From Aquanectria penicillioides (Eukaryota; Ascomycota; Sordariomycetes; Hypocreales; Nectriaceae): a stretch of DNA of 64,000 bases. Position numbers and translations under genes: made by a program. This document shows, one piece after another, positions 34,327-45,732 of this stretch. The stretch is from contig PYIU01000001.1 in NCBI GenBank assembly GCA_003415625.1, positions 186,001 to 250,000 on the forward strand, read 5' to 3'. How positions within the stretch are numbered: position 1 is the first letter of the stretch; the number at the start of each line of letters is the position of its first letter. The notes beneath the pieces are model-generated. The model was not told the origin of the DNA and did not search any database. It worked only from the letters and a program-made list of their open reading frames with translations.

Positions 34327-35471
34327 CTATTTGGCGGCGGCATCGCCAATCACCTCGATTACAAACTTGCCTGTTCCGCCCTTGCCGTTAAAAATTTCTG
34401 AGCAAGCATCTCTAATTTCCTTCTGGTTATCCAAAGACGCGATGCGGCCCACAACGGGCTTAATGAGCCCTTGGTTGATCCAGTCTCTCAAACTGTCAAG
34501 ATCTTGGGCGGAAGGGGTGATGAATAGGTGCTGGTAGTCCGCACCGTACCGTTTGGCTCTGAAGACACCAATTCCTCCAATTGCATTCATCAAGAACTTG
34601 AGAATAAACGGCATCTTCATTAGCTCGAGGGACTTTCCGAATGGGCCTGTGCTGATGGTGACGATTAGACCACCCGGTTTCATCAGGTGCAGACTTGGCA
34701 TGGCAGTGTTGACGGTGTCGAACATGAAATCCACAGAGCCTTTTTCTATGGCCTTTCCGGGGTCCTCCTTGGTGTAGTCGACAATTTGATCAATGACTCC
34801 GGATCCAATATATTTTTCCACGCTTGCAATCTTGGATGGCGAGAGCGTTGTGATTACGCGGCCGGCTTTAAAGACCCTTTTCGCCAACTGAACAGCAATG
34901 CTTCCAGTTCCAGAAAGACCGGCAGGTACGTAGACGGTTTTCCCCTTCAAGCCATCGGGGAAATGAGCCTCGGCTCTCTGAAAGGCCTGTAGTGAGGTAA
35001 GCGCCACGAGGGGTATCGAGGCAGCCTCGATGTGAGACAGGGACTGAGGCTTGGGCGATGTGGTAGGTTCTGTTGACACAACGTATTCGGATGCAGTACC
35101 ACGATATTCTTCGGGCACGCGGGAGAACACCTCAGTTCCAGGACTCAAGTGCGATGAGACCTTGGAGCCGACAGCGACAACAACGCCAGAAACATCATAA
35201 CCAAGTTTGAATGGAAGACTTGAAGCAGATACCGTTAGCTAGAAACATGGACGTGAGGCTATCAAACATACGGGCTGGGGACGAATTTTTTGAAGGCGCC
35301 AGTGGCAAGCTTCACGTCCACTGGGTTGATGGAGGCAGCGTGGACTTTGATCAGAATCTCGTCTGGGTTCTTGATCTCGGGGGCTGGTAGAGCACAGATT
35401 TCGTATCCCTCGGGCTTGCCAAACTTTGCGGTAGCGAGTGAACGCATGTTTGAAGGGTGAGATTCTGTCAT
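34327..35471 (-). CDS. Medium-chain dehydrogenase/reductase (quinone-oxidoreductase-like)
   Basis: Two exons read from 35471 downward (35272-35471, 34327-35218) give 363 residues. The N-terminal GroES-like half has EILIKVHAASINPVDVKLAT, typical of zinc-free quinone oxidoreductases. The Rossmann half has KTVYVPAGLSGTGSIAVQLA with its nucleotide-binding glycines. It lacks the four-cysteine structural zinc site of alcohol dehydrogenases. The enzyme would reduce enones or quinones with NADPH. A second ATG, eight codons in, could also serve as start. The two inverted repeats at 35744-35825 lie upstream of its start and are candidate control sites. Confidence 0.9.
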
Positions 35472-35743
35472 TTTGGGCCTTGATGGTCTATTGTAGCCCC
35501 TTGTGTAGTAGTTGTTCGTGAAGGTGGTGTCGTGTTTTGGACTGGCCAGATTTATACCCAATTGCAGTGGCGTGTCGGCCGCGCCCAGTATCGATTACTC
35601 TAGATTACAATTTCTAAACTTACTAATTAAATTGCAAGCCATCTCCACCGAGAACTGAGCCGAAAATCCTTCACCTTGCTTGCGCGTTGAAGTCTAACGC
35701 TATTACCCCCTTGTCTCTCCAGGGTAGTCCACGGAGCGAGAGG

Positions 35744-35764
35744 CGAGTCACTCCTAGTGACTCG
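35744..35764. promoter_or_regulatory. Perfect inverted repeat with two TGACTC-type half sites
   Basis: CGAGTCACT and its exact complement AGTGACTCG are separated by three bases. Each arm holds TGACTC, the core bound by Gcn4/Cpc1-class and related bZIP proteins. It lies about 280 nt upstream of the MDR start codon. Function is inferred. Confidence 0.5.
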
Positions 35765-35804
35765 TTCGCAAAGTGGAGCGAAATACGAAATTTCAAGCAG
35801 CAGC

Positions 35805-35825
35805 CGAGTCAGTGCTGGTGACTCG
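35805..35825. promoter_or_regulatory. Second inverted repeat of the same type
   Basis: CGAGTCA and TGACTCG flank seven bases. The overall length is 21 nt, as in the first repeat, and the two centres lie 61 bp apart. Four TGACTC cores in 82 bp are unlikely by chance. Confidence 0.5.
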
Positions 35826-36311
35826 CTGCCTCAGATTGGCTCAGAGGGCGAGACTAGGCTTGATAAGGCCCAACACGCCCGGGGTGACGCCCACTCAAGC
35901 TGTGCGTGTTTGGAAATTCCACCGTCGTTAGCGGCCGAGGTTCTTTAATAGCTGCCGTCTCTGTTGCCAGTGGAGGCTATGGAACTGCGTCATTTCGACA
36001 GGGCATGTCTGTCCACGCCTCCATGGGCCGGGGGAATCCAACAAGCGAGTTATGGGTGGGCTAATGGATCGCGTACTCCGTGGAGGATCGCGTGGTGACA
36101 TGTGCAAAATACCATGGGGTAGATAAGCCCGGTCTACGCCTGTGGAAGCAATCAACGCTGACCCGTGGCCACTGACGTTCCCGAGGCCTATTTTGGTGTT
36201 GGCTCATATCGTGTACACCATTTATAACGAAGCAGTCACGTTAATGGTTGGCAAACGAACACTTGTGTTTCATTCATTTAACTATCTTAATGCGTTTTAA
36301 ATCATGGTAAA

Positions 36312-39300
36312 CTAGTTTGAAACTTCTTCCTTTCTCTTCTGTAGAAGGTAGAGGTATTTCTGCATATCCATGGGTTTCGATGCTTCCTTTCCGCCCTGGA
36401 AGTTGCCCTTTCCGTGGCCATCGAAATGAACCTTCCAAGCTAGCGAGGTGTTAGCAACATGGCGTAATGGACAAGGGACACAAAACTTACTGCTAGCGTT
36501 GAATGCAAGGTACGACCAGCTGTCGTTGAGATAGGCCTTCTCTGTGCCGACGCGGATCGTCTTGATCTGGCCCATCAGGTCGGGGGCGGGACGAAGTTGC
36601 TTGAGGTCGGCCACAAGCTTAACAAGGCCGGTGACATAGGCAAATGTGATGTCCTTCGCCAGATATTCGTGTTGGCCGAAAGTATAGGCAGAGGCGGCAT
36701 CAGTCTTGCGCTTGGCGTCAAACTTGTCGGCGTTGACCACGTCCTTGCAACGTCCAGCTTCGCCCTAGAAGTTATCGTCAGCAAACACTGAGATCTGGGA
36801 ATAGGTGGAATCACTTACAAGCATCAACAAAACAAGATCCTTGGCCTTGACCGACTTGCCCTCAATCTCGGTGGCCTGCTCAGCAACACGAATGGTGCTT
36901 TGCGAACTGGTGAGACGCTGAGCCTCAACAACATAAGTTTTGAGAGTGGCTTCGTCGCCGCTCTGAGCGAGCTTCTGAACATCAGTCCAAATGGAAGCAT
37001 TCTCCGGCCGAAGGAAGTACTCCATGACTTCGCAGAACTACAAAACTGTCAGCTTTCAAAGGTAACTGCTTGATATCAACAATGAGACACATACCAAGGT
37101 GACAGGTGCGCCAACACCGCCAAAGGCAGTCAGCCACAGATTGTCGACGACCTGCTCGACCGAGTTGCCCTGGGCTAGCAGCTCCTCGACGAGCTTGTGA
37201 CCGCAGGAACGCAGCGAGTCCTTGTTGAGGTTGGCCTTGCGCTGGAGGAAGCCTGAGATGGTCGAAGCGACGTATCCCAAGGCGCCGCGGCCGTGGTTGA
37301 CCTCATCGACCAGCTTGCGAGTAGAGTCGATCAGGGCCTTGGCGCCCTCCTGAGCACGACGGCGGCGGTTCCAGGACTGTGCGGGATCGGCGTTGTTGAC
37401 AGCCCAGGTGCGGATGTCAAGAAGATGCTGGTATAGCTTAGCAGTGCTCAAGACACCAGTGGGGTTCTCGTCGTCCTGGCGCAAGTCGAGATAGAACAGA
37501 TCGGCAAGCAGATGTGTGTTCAGAGGGATGGCGACGTCACGGATCAGATCAAGCTGGTCAAGGCCCTCGGTCAGAGTAAAGGACTCCTTCTCGATGAGAA
37601 GACGACCCTCGTAAGCAATGAAGTCGTGGACTGCCTTGCTCAGGTTCGGGATCTTGCCCATCGCCTTGGCCATGCTGCCGCGGTGAGTAGCATCTGTACC
37701 AGCGGCGACAAACCAACTTAAGTCCTTCTTCTTGGGGAACAAGTCATTCAACGGCTGAAGAAGCTGTGCACTGAACTTCGCGGGATCACCGAGCGCCTGC
37801 TTGACGCCAGCACTTGTGGTGACAGTCACTGACGTGGGAGGCATTTTGGGGTCTTCCAGAGAATACTGGTCAATGGTTCCAAGCTTCTTGGCAATGCCCT
37901 CATTGGCCTGCTTGGTGTACATGGGCTGCATAACGGAGACGGAGTTGTAAGGGAACCAGCCTGGAAGACCTCTCTGGATGAGCTTGTACAGCATGGAGCC
38001 GCCGAGAGTCTTGTAGTCCTGCTGCACCTCGTTGTAGCCCCAAGCTGTCAAGTTTGCGACGGTGTAGTCGATGGTGTTGAATCTATCCGAGCGCACCAGC
38101 GTGATGGCATCGGAGAGAATGGCACGACCAACTGAATACGTCGGGCAGATACCGCAGCCGGGGTCACGAGAGGGCTTCATGTCCTCAATCATCAGACCAG
38201 GGTAGAGTTCCACCATGTCGGGGTCGGTGTACAGCTTCTCGAGGATGTTGGCAATCTCCTTGCTGGAGTTGATCTCACTGAAGCTGTCATAGCGCTTGAG
38301 TCCAAAGAACTCGCGGAACTCGTTGAGGGAGGCAACCTGCCACTTGCGAGCCTGTTTGATGCCGAGAATCTCAATAATCTTGAGCGCCTTGGGAACCATG
38401 CGGGCACCAAAGGTACCAGCGGGGTCCTTCATGGCATCTCTCAAAATGTTGACGAGGTCTTCATTCCTGAAGGTTCCATCGGCTTGACGCTTCAGCTTAG
38501 CAAACGTGCGCTGGCTGGGGTCCTTGGGGATGCTCTGCTCATAGTCGATCATGGCCTTTCCGAGCTCTGCCATGGTCAGATTCTTGAAATCCTTGGGGTC
38601 TTTGCCGGGGATGAGCTCGCCGAAGAAGGTGTCGATCCACGCAGCATCCTTCTTGGAAATACACGAATGGAAGCGGTACAACAGGTTAAACTCGACGCTG
38701 ACCTGGTTGCCTACGCCGCGGGGGATACCTTCGCCGTCGAACTGCTTGGTATCGACTCGCGGATCCAGAGTCCAGTCACTCTTGGAGTGATGCGTGTTGG
38801 TGATGGCCCTTAGGTAGTCGTGAAGGCAAATGTTAATGTACATTCCGCCAACAATCAGCCGGGCAGTGTTGAAGAGATCGTGATCCTGCTTGGCCACCGC
38901 CTTGGCCTTATCCTCTGGACTAGCATCGGCCGGGCACGACATGGTGAAGCGCCCGTTTTCGTTAATCTTGAGAAGAGTCTCGGCGACATAGTTGTGGAAA
39001 CGGCTGTAAAGGACCAGCATGACGTTTACACCCGCAGGCTGTCCAAGCAGGCGCTTCTCGTGGAAAGTGTCGGGCTTCAGCTTGCCCTCTTTCATGGTGC
39101 GAATCTCCAACTGATCCTTGAGGGATGAGCCGTACAGAGGTGCTAAATCGAGATACGACGAGGTATCCGACTTGTTCATGTCTGTACGGTTGGTGCGGAA
39201 GATGTCGTGGATGATGATGGAGGCATGGTAGAAGAGCATTGACGAGATGCCAGCTGGGTTCTCCTTGAACAAATTCTCGTCGTCAGGACGAGCCATGAGG

Positions 39301-39967
39301 AGGTCAAAGAGCAGACCTGGGTCAGGCTTGACACCGTTGAGTCGCTTCTCAGGCCTAACCGTCTTGGCATACGGCGTTCCAGCCTTGCCCAAGTTGGGTT
39401 GGAGGATATTGTTGAAGCTTCCATCTGGCATTCGGTATTGGTAAAGGCCATCAGGAGCCTGAGGGATCTTTTCACGGAGAATAATGTCGCTGTCGGGAGC
39501 TTTGAACTCAATCACATCGTTCTCCTTCTTCTCGGCTGGCCCTTGATTCGGGTTGACGACCTCGTACTTGACATCACCGCCAACATAACTGAGTGGTGGA
39601 TGTTGGAGAGTATTCCAAAGTGTGTCAAGGAGTTTGTTGGTAAGTTGAGTTCGAGTATTGGACTCGGCTGGCAGAGAGGTAAGAATACCAATCAAGAGCT
39701 CAGTAGTGCTGTTTTGGTGTTAGAATCAATGGCCCTCACAACATAAATGGCAACGTACCCTTTTTTATCGTCAAGAGGTTGGCCCTTTTGCGACAGCTCC
39801 TTGACGAGGCTCAGGAGCTCAGCCTGGGAAGCGTAGCTCGCCACATGGGTGTAATCTTTCAAAAGATCTTGAACAACCTTGAGTGGATCGGCAAAGAAAT
39901 TACTTGGTGTGGCCTTGTGAGTAGCACCATAGGCTTCGCCATCCTGGTACTTCTCGTTGAAAGACAT
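36312..39967 (-). CDS. ppo: Psi-producing oxygenase (fatty acid dioxygenase fused to P450-like domain)
   Basis: Five exons read from 39967 downward (39759-39967, 37095-39708, 36819-37037, 36491-36764, 36312-36439) give 1147 residues, the normal size of Ppo / linoleate diol synthase enzymes. The peroxidase-like N-terminal domain has the distal His in MLFYHASIIIHDIF (about residue 231). The catalytic Tyr and proximal His are in FNLLYRFHS (about 414-417). It would insert oxygen into linoleic or oleic acid to make a hydroperoxide. The P450-like C-terminus keeps the ExxR motif (EAQR, 979-982). In the heme-binding loop TFGQHEYLAKDI the thiolate Cys is Tyr1048. The enzyme is therefore probably a dioxygenase without diol-synthase activity, as known for PpoC-type proteins. 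Its oxylipin products steer sporulation in Aspergillus. Confidence 0.95.
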
Positions 39968-41906
39968 GGCTGTATCGCACTATTGGCCTCTTGGAATGAA
40001 AGGCACAAGTTAGACTGTCTGAGAAAGAAATCAGATCGAGGCTCCTTAGCAGAGACATCACTTTATAAGGTACGAATAGACAATACTGCTTGACATCCCG
40101 CTCGGTTGACCTGTAAACAGAGAGATACAAATGTTCGCAGCCGTGTACGGATTAAGCCATGCAGATCAGTGGGGCAAGTCAGAGCTTGTCTTGGATATGA
40201 GGTCTTTCGAACTGCAATGGTCCATTTATCGAATGATGAATTACATACAAGTCTGGACTCAGCTTAGCCACCAATCGCCCCGAGGCCGAACATGCACAGG
40301 CTTGCCGGTGAGACAAAGTGTAGCTATTGGATACAGCGACGATGTGATTTGCTGCCACGCTCGTCTCCACAACGGAGTGTGACGCATAGGACGCCCCCCG
40401 TAGCATCTAGCCCCGCGCCACGGTACTTGAGGAACGGAAGCCGTTTCGGATGCCAATAGGATACAGACAAAGAAACAATGTGTTGCGCGTTTTGTTGCAA
40501 GAGGCTGGCTATTCTTGCAATACGGTATTCGGATGCCGGCAGATACCATCGGGAAAAGATACACAATATGAATGATTGGCACGGATATCTGCCGGCGAAG
40601 TCATCTGGATTGTACTGCTCCACAATGTGTGTGAGAATGCCGCAGCGGCACGCGGGGTCGAAGGCGGAGAACGACACTCTGCGCATATGGTGCGTTGATT
40701 TACATCTTACTTTCACATGATTGGCATTCGCAAAGGAAACTCAACTTCAGCTGTCGTGTGAGCTATCATATATGCACAGAAATGGGAGGAGGCCATTGTA
40801 TATTTGGTCCATTCTCCCCAGTAGCTAAAATCAAAGACGTCTTATTTCCAGTCCCAAGTTTCGAATCCTAATACTGCGACTATTGACATAGGATGATCTT
40901 GCATCCACACAATGGCTACAGACTGGGAGATTGAGTGCAGGGTATGATTCGCGAGAGCTATAACTACTATGCTAGAAAATTCCTACCAGCACTGATTGGG
41001 TCGTTGGGTCACGGGTGGGGGACGCAAGACATCAGAATTCACAGCTGATGGACGTCTAGTCGGCAGCAATGGACATCAAGCCATGAAACGCAGAATAGGA
41101 TATGCCTACCACCGCGCATGCTCTTACAACCCAGAAAGGCAAAGTGGCTACTGCGTATTCAAGCGTGGCGGGCTGACGCTTGGCCAGAACACGAGAAAAC
41201 TTGGCCCTCGGAGGTACGTGCCGTGTGTCAACAGTTGCATTGATTGGTCCCAGACACCACATTTTCGCAACCTCAGCGAGACAAATGGCTTGGGAAATAA
41301 AAAGTAAGACACTGGTAAATCTCGACTCCAATGACGGACAGCCTGCAAGCCAGCCGTCTCAGCCACCCCCCAGGTCCGTCTGCCGCTATCAGACTCGGCA
41401 TACCGCTAGTCAGAGCATCCGCACCGGTGAAGCTCCCGCGACGAACAACAACTGAGTGGCCTCGATTTGCTTTTTTGGGATGCCAAAACTCACGACCCCG
41501 CAAGGCGCGGCCCGAACGGACTTTCCTCGACTAGGTATCAGGCCTCAGCATAGTCCAGGCGAGTTTTGGCCGCCACGAGAAGCCCTCATGGCAACATTCA
41601 GGCTGTGCCGAGGCGACTATCACTTCCTAATATGTCTGGGGCTGTGAAAGTGAACACATGTGTTCAACATAGGTACCTGCCACACGAAATACAAGGCGTG
41701 GGCAGCTCCGATTGGGCATGTAGACCGAGACAACAGAGTACAACACCGTGGAGCCAAGAGTCTGAGAAGTGAGGGCAAGTATGATAAATAGATGCGTAGA
41801 ACCCGGAGAGATGGACTCTAGGCTGATCTTGCCGTGAGCACGAAGATCTGTAATCGCATTCATTGCACCTGCAACTGCTAGCATCTCCTCCATCTTTCCC
41901 GCCAGC
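39968..41906. other. Divergent intergenic region, 1.9 kb
   Basis: This lies between the Ppo start (minus) and the DUF2235 start (plus) and must hold both promoters. It is long for this genome. Overlapping open frames of 60-130 codons exist on both strands, but none shows a domain or consistent splice sites. Confidence 0.35.
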
Positions 41907-43690
41907 ATGCCTCACGCAGAATATAATGGACGCCCAAACGGCAACGCCGCAAAGCCGCCCGTCAAGTTGATCCTCTGTTTCGACGGCACGGGCAACACTT
42001 TCAAGGGAACCGACGAGGACACAAACGTGGTGAAGCTTCTGCGCAAACTGAACCGTAACCATCCAAACCAGTACCATTACTACCAAAGTGAGTGTCGCGT
42101 GTCACAAATACCTTCTCCCATCGCTGACCCCGTCGCTTAGCCGGTATCGGCACGTACGACCTCAACGAGACATCCGTAAACAAGTCAACTCTTGGTTCGA
42201 TCCGAAGCTCCATTGGCCAGACCCTCGACGAGGGATTCGGCATGACATTTGACGCCCACGTCATGGCTGGCTACCGGTTCCTCATGCGTTACTACAAGAC
42301 TGTAAGTGTGCTGTCCTGTACCACGCCCCAGCTTACTGCTGACACCGGAAATTACAGGGAGCCAAGATCTACATGTTTGGCTTTAGCCGTGGCGCATTTA
42401 CCGCTAGGTTTCTGGCGCGCATGATCCACACCGTTGGCCTTTTGTGCAAGGGCAACGAAGAGATGGTTCCATTCGCATACCGCCTCTACCAGCGATATCT
42501 CGCCCTCGAATCGATCGAGCGCGAACAACGCGAAAAGCTCAGGAGAACCAGAACTCACATCGAAAGCATGGGCAAGAGTGACAAGCCTTCCGAGACTGAA
42601 ATGGTCCTGAACGAGGTCAAGGCCTTCAGTGACACCTTCTGTCGCAAGGATCCAGGCTCGGATGGACAAGACGAAAACATCATGGTGTACTTCCTCGGTA
42701 TCTGGGACTGCGTGAGCTCCGTGGCTGTTCTAGAGCAGAAGGCACCTGTGCCGATGAAAGTGACTGGCACAGCCAAATATGTCCGACATGCCGTAGCTAT
42801 TGACGAGCGTCGCGTCAAGTTCAAGGCGTCGCTCCTTGCCCAGGAGATCCACGGCGATAACAACAAAGATGACATCAAGGAGGTCTGGTTTCCTGGTAGC
42901 CACTGTGATGTTGGTGGTGGCTGGCCTGCCCACAAGCTCTCTCCCAGCTCGACAGAGGATGTTGAATGCAGCGACTCGTTGACGCCCTGGCAGCGATTTG
43001 CTAAGTACTTTTTGTCTTCTGACAAACCTAAGAAGGAGGAAAATATCATCAAGCTTGAGCAGTCTGACTACGCACTTCTTCAGTTGAGCGATATTCCCCT
43101 CGCGTGGATGATTGACGAACTGAATGAGGTGGGTGCCAAAGACCAGGCTGCCAAGGTGGAATGGTTAGATAGCGCCGATAAAACCTTCCAAACCCAGTAT
43201 GTGGACAAGAAGGACTACGCCCTGCGAGGCTTCATGCATGACCCTCTAGGGTTCGGAAGCGGCACCGCCTTCTTTAGGGTGCTGTTGTGGAAATTTATGG
43301 GTAAGCTTTCCTCAGACCTTATTAGCATTGCTCTTTCACATCATTTGATGGAACTTGAAGACTGATCGAAACACAGAAATCCTACCCTTCATCACCCGCT
43401 GGGAACTAGAATTGAACAAGAAGACAAATCAGTACGCATGGGCAAATACAAGATGGCCGCTCAGCAATGGCGGTTGTCGCGACGTGCCAAAAAATGCAGT
43501 TATGCATGAATCATTGCTTTGGCGACTGGAAAACTTTGAGAATACTTACAATCCGGGCAATAACCATGGCGGATCTCAGGAATCTTGCTTGAAGGTTGCC
43601 AATTTTGTCAAGTATCACAGGTGGTCGACCGACAGCCACAACACGTACACATTCAAGTACAACCCAGAGCTTTCTGAAGAGAATTGTTGA
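41907..43690 (+). CDS. DUF2235 alpha/beta-hydrolase-like protein (Tle1-type phospholipase fold)
   Basis: Four exons (41907-42087, 42141-42301, 42358-43300, 43377-43690) give 532 residues. The N-terminus has [15 protein letters not shown], the hallmark of DUF2235. The nucleophile elbow is [19 protein letters not shown], with Ser in [13 protein letters not shown] in [12 protein letters not shown] supplies the likely catalytic His region. Bacterial members of this fold are phospholipases; fungal members are abundant and mostly uncharacterised. The protein has no signal peptide. It is divergent from the fatty-acid oxygenase. A lipase freeing fatty acids for that oxygenase is an attractive but untested idea. 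Confidence 0.92.
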
Positions 43691-44192
43691 TCTTCCTCGA
43701 CGAGGGGCAACCATGGAGAAATGCAGCGAGGATTTTTGGGTGAATAGCGCATGTAGTATTGTGTAAAACAGCAGGGTAGTTTGCAGACGCCACATATGTA
43801 ATCACTTAATGTACCAAATGTTTAATCAATTGTGAGGAATTAGATTGGGCTCGAGTTTTTTTATACTTGACAATTTATCTTGATTATTAAGTACCGCATT
43901 TGCTATCCTTTTCTCTATTTGGTTTACATTTCACGGTATAACACCTCATTATTGTGCTGAAATCAGCGTTCACACAGTCAAGTATGGAAGTAGGAGGTTT
44001 AATCCTATTGTGAAATAATTCTAAAAAGGCATTGCAGTCTATTGTCTACTGGCATACAAATACAATATTTACCAATTATGTATTCAAAGACATTCCAAAA
44101 CAGAATCGGTCAATCTTGGCACACACGAGCTTGAGCTGTCAAACCAAGCGTCAGAACCGAATCAAGTACAGGTGGTATCATGTTATCGGTAA
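43691..44192. other. Convergent intergenic spacer
   Basis: AT-rich 3' flanks of the DUF2235 gene and the SDR gene. No gene was recognised. Confidence 0.35.
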
Positions 44193-45266
44193 TTAAATAT
44201 TGGCAGAAATTCCGGGCGAGATAGTTTCCAACTTGGCCAACAATTCGTCGAAAAAGGCCTTTTGGATCTCAGCACCTGCCTTGTTGGTAACATGGGCTGC
44301 GGGACTATAATAGACCATGATATTAGCGACCGTGTCGATATTTAATGAGTCAAGAGAGAACATTAACTACTCTTGTAGAAATACTTACCTCTGATTATGG
44401 CAGTTGTTCAAATACTGGCCGTTGGTCTCCGGGCCGGCAAGCAAGCCATGCACAAGCGCACGGCTGCCCATCTCGGAGGTACGGGCCATGAAGTCTGGCG
44501 GAGCGCTTCCTTGGATCTCACGGATCAACCCGGATTTGCAATAGCTTGGGTTTGGTGCGTTGACCGTGACGGTTTTGTTTTTGGATTCCTTCATCCGAGC
44601 GACAAGCTCGCGGGTTGCGTAGAGCACGAGCAGCTTGGTCACTTGGTAGCGACTAGCCATGTCGGCTCGTTTGGGGTCGTTGAGGCGCTCAAAAATGCTC
44701 GACCCTTTTTCCGGCATCAGCTCTTTTGGCGAAGCCCAGTAATGCATTCCCGAGTTGGGAACGGTGAAAGTGCCAGGAAATGAGGATGAGCGCAGCTTGG
44801 GAAGCACGAGAAGACAGAGCAAAAATGTTGACACGACATTGACAGTGATAGTCTTCTCATTGTCTTCAGCCAGGGAAAATTGGACAGTAAGAGAGCCAGC
44901 ATTGGCGAGAACTGCGTCCAGACGGGGTAGAGTAGAGTTGGCTCGCTCGGCAAAGGCCTTGACAGAAGCGTAGCTGGCCATGTCTATCTCCCAGACTTCA
45001 ATTGAGTCTGGCGATCGCATTGTAGATTTCAAGAGCTCCTCTCGGGCCTTTTCTCCCTTTTCTAAATTGCGAACTCCCATGATGAGCTTTCCCAGTCCAA
45101 GTCGGAGCAGGTGCTGGCTGGCCTCAAAGCCAAGACCAGTGTTGGAGCCCGTCACGATCATGATCTGCTCAGAGAGTCCTTGTGAGGTTTCGGGGTGGGG
45201 CAATGTGACGAAGAGATTGGACAAAATAACCGAGCCAATTCCGTAGATGGACGATAGGACAAACAT
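44193..45266 (-). CDS. Short-chain dehydrogenase/reductase, membrane-anchored type
   Basis: Two exons read from 45266 downward (44389-45266, 44193-44304) give 329 residues. The first ATG in frame is at 45266 (MFVLSSIYGIGSVIL). The N-terminal 25 residues are hydrophobic and may anchor the protein. The NAD(P) motif is IVTGSNTGLGFEAS, NAG is in LANAGS, and the active site is YQVTK with Ser in VPNSGMHYWA. The layout matches the retinol-dehydrogenase-like fungal SDRs often found in secondary metabolite loci. The substrate is unknown. Confidence 0.92.
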
Positions 45267-45732
45267 TGTGACTGTGATAATGAGACGTAGTAAAGAGAAC
45301 AAAGGTGATTACTGAATAGCTGCTGGTGAATTCAAATTAGCAGGTTGCTGTGGTCAGTCTGGTGTGAATGTATCTGGATTGACATTATTTACTACGGATC
45401 GAGGCTGTTTAAATACTCGACGAATTCCATTGATCTAACACGGAGTTATTGTCCTCTTCTTTCCGTGATGGCGGGTTTAAAAACCCCATCCCGCAGAGAC
45501 GCGAGTGTTGATATCTTGAGATCCACATTCCACAGCCAGCTGAGGGCGGAGTTATTAAATCCGCGCGGAGAAGGGAGTTTACAGCGCCACATGCAGTCTC
45601 GCCCCGCTAATCAAGACGGAATAACTATAATCCTAGTTTAGTTCGCTCAAATCGGAGCTAAGCAAGACGATATAATTAGCAAACCCGAAACCCCATCATT
45701 TCCGCCACCAATTCTGGCCCATTGCTACAACA
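45267..45732. other. Divergent promoter region (SDR / Zn2Cys6 regulator)
   Basis: 466 nt between two start codons pointing apart. The regulator may control the SDR from here; no binding site is convincing. Confidence 0.4.

Larger units (their letters stand above)
35472..36311. other. Intergenic between the MDR enzyme and the Ppo oxygenase
   Basis: Both flanking genes are on the minus strand. The stretch therefore holds the MDR promoter and the Ppo 3' end. Two inverted repeats at 35744-35764 and 35805-35825 are described separately; the rest shows no gene. Confidence 0.4.
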
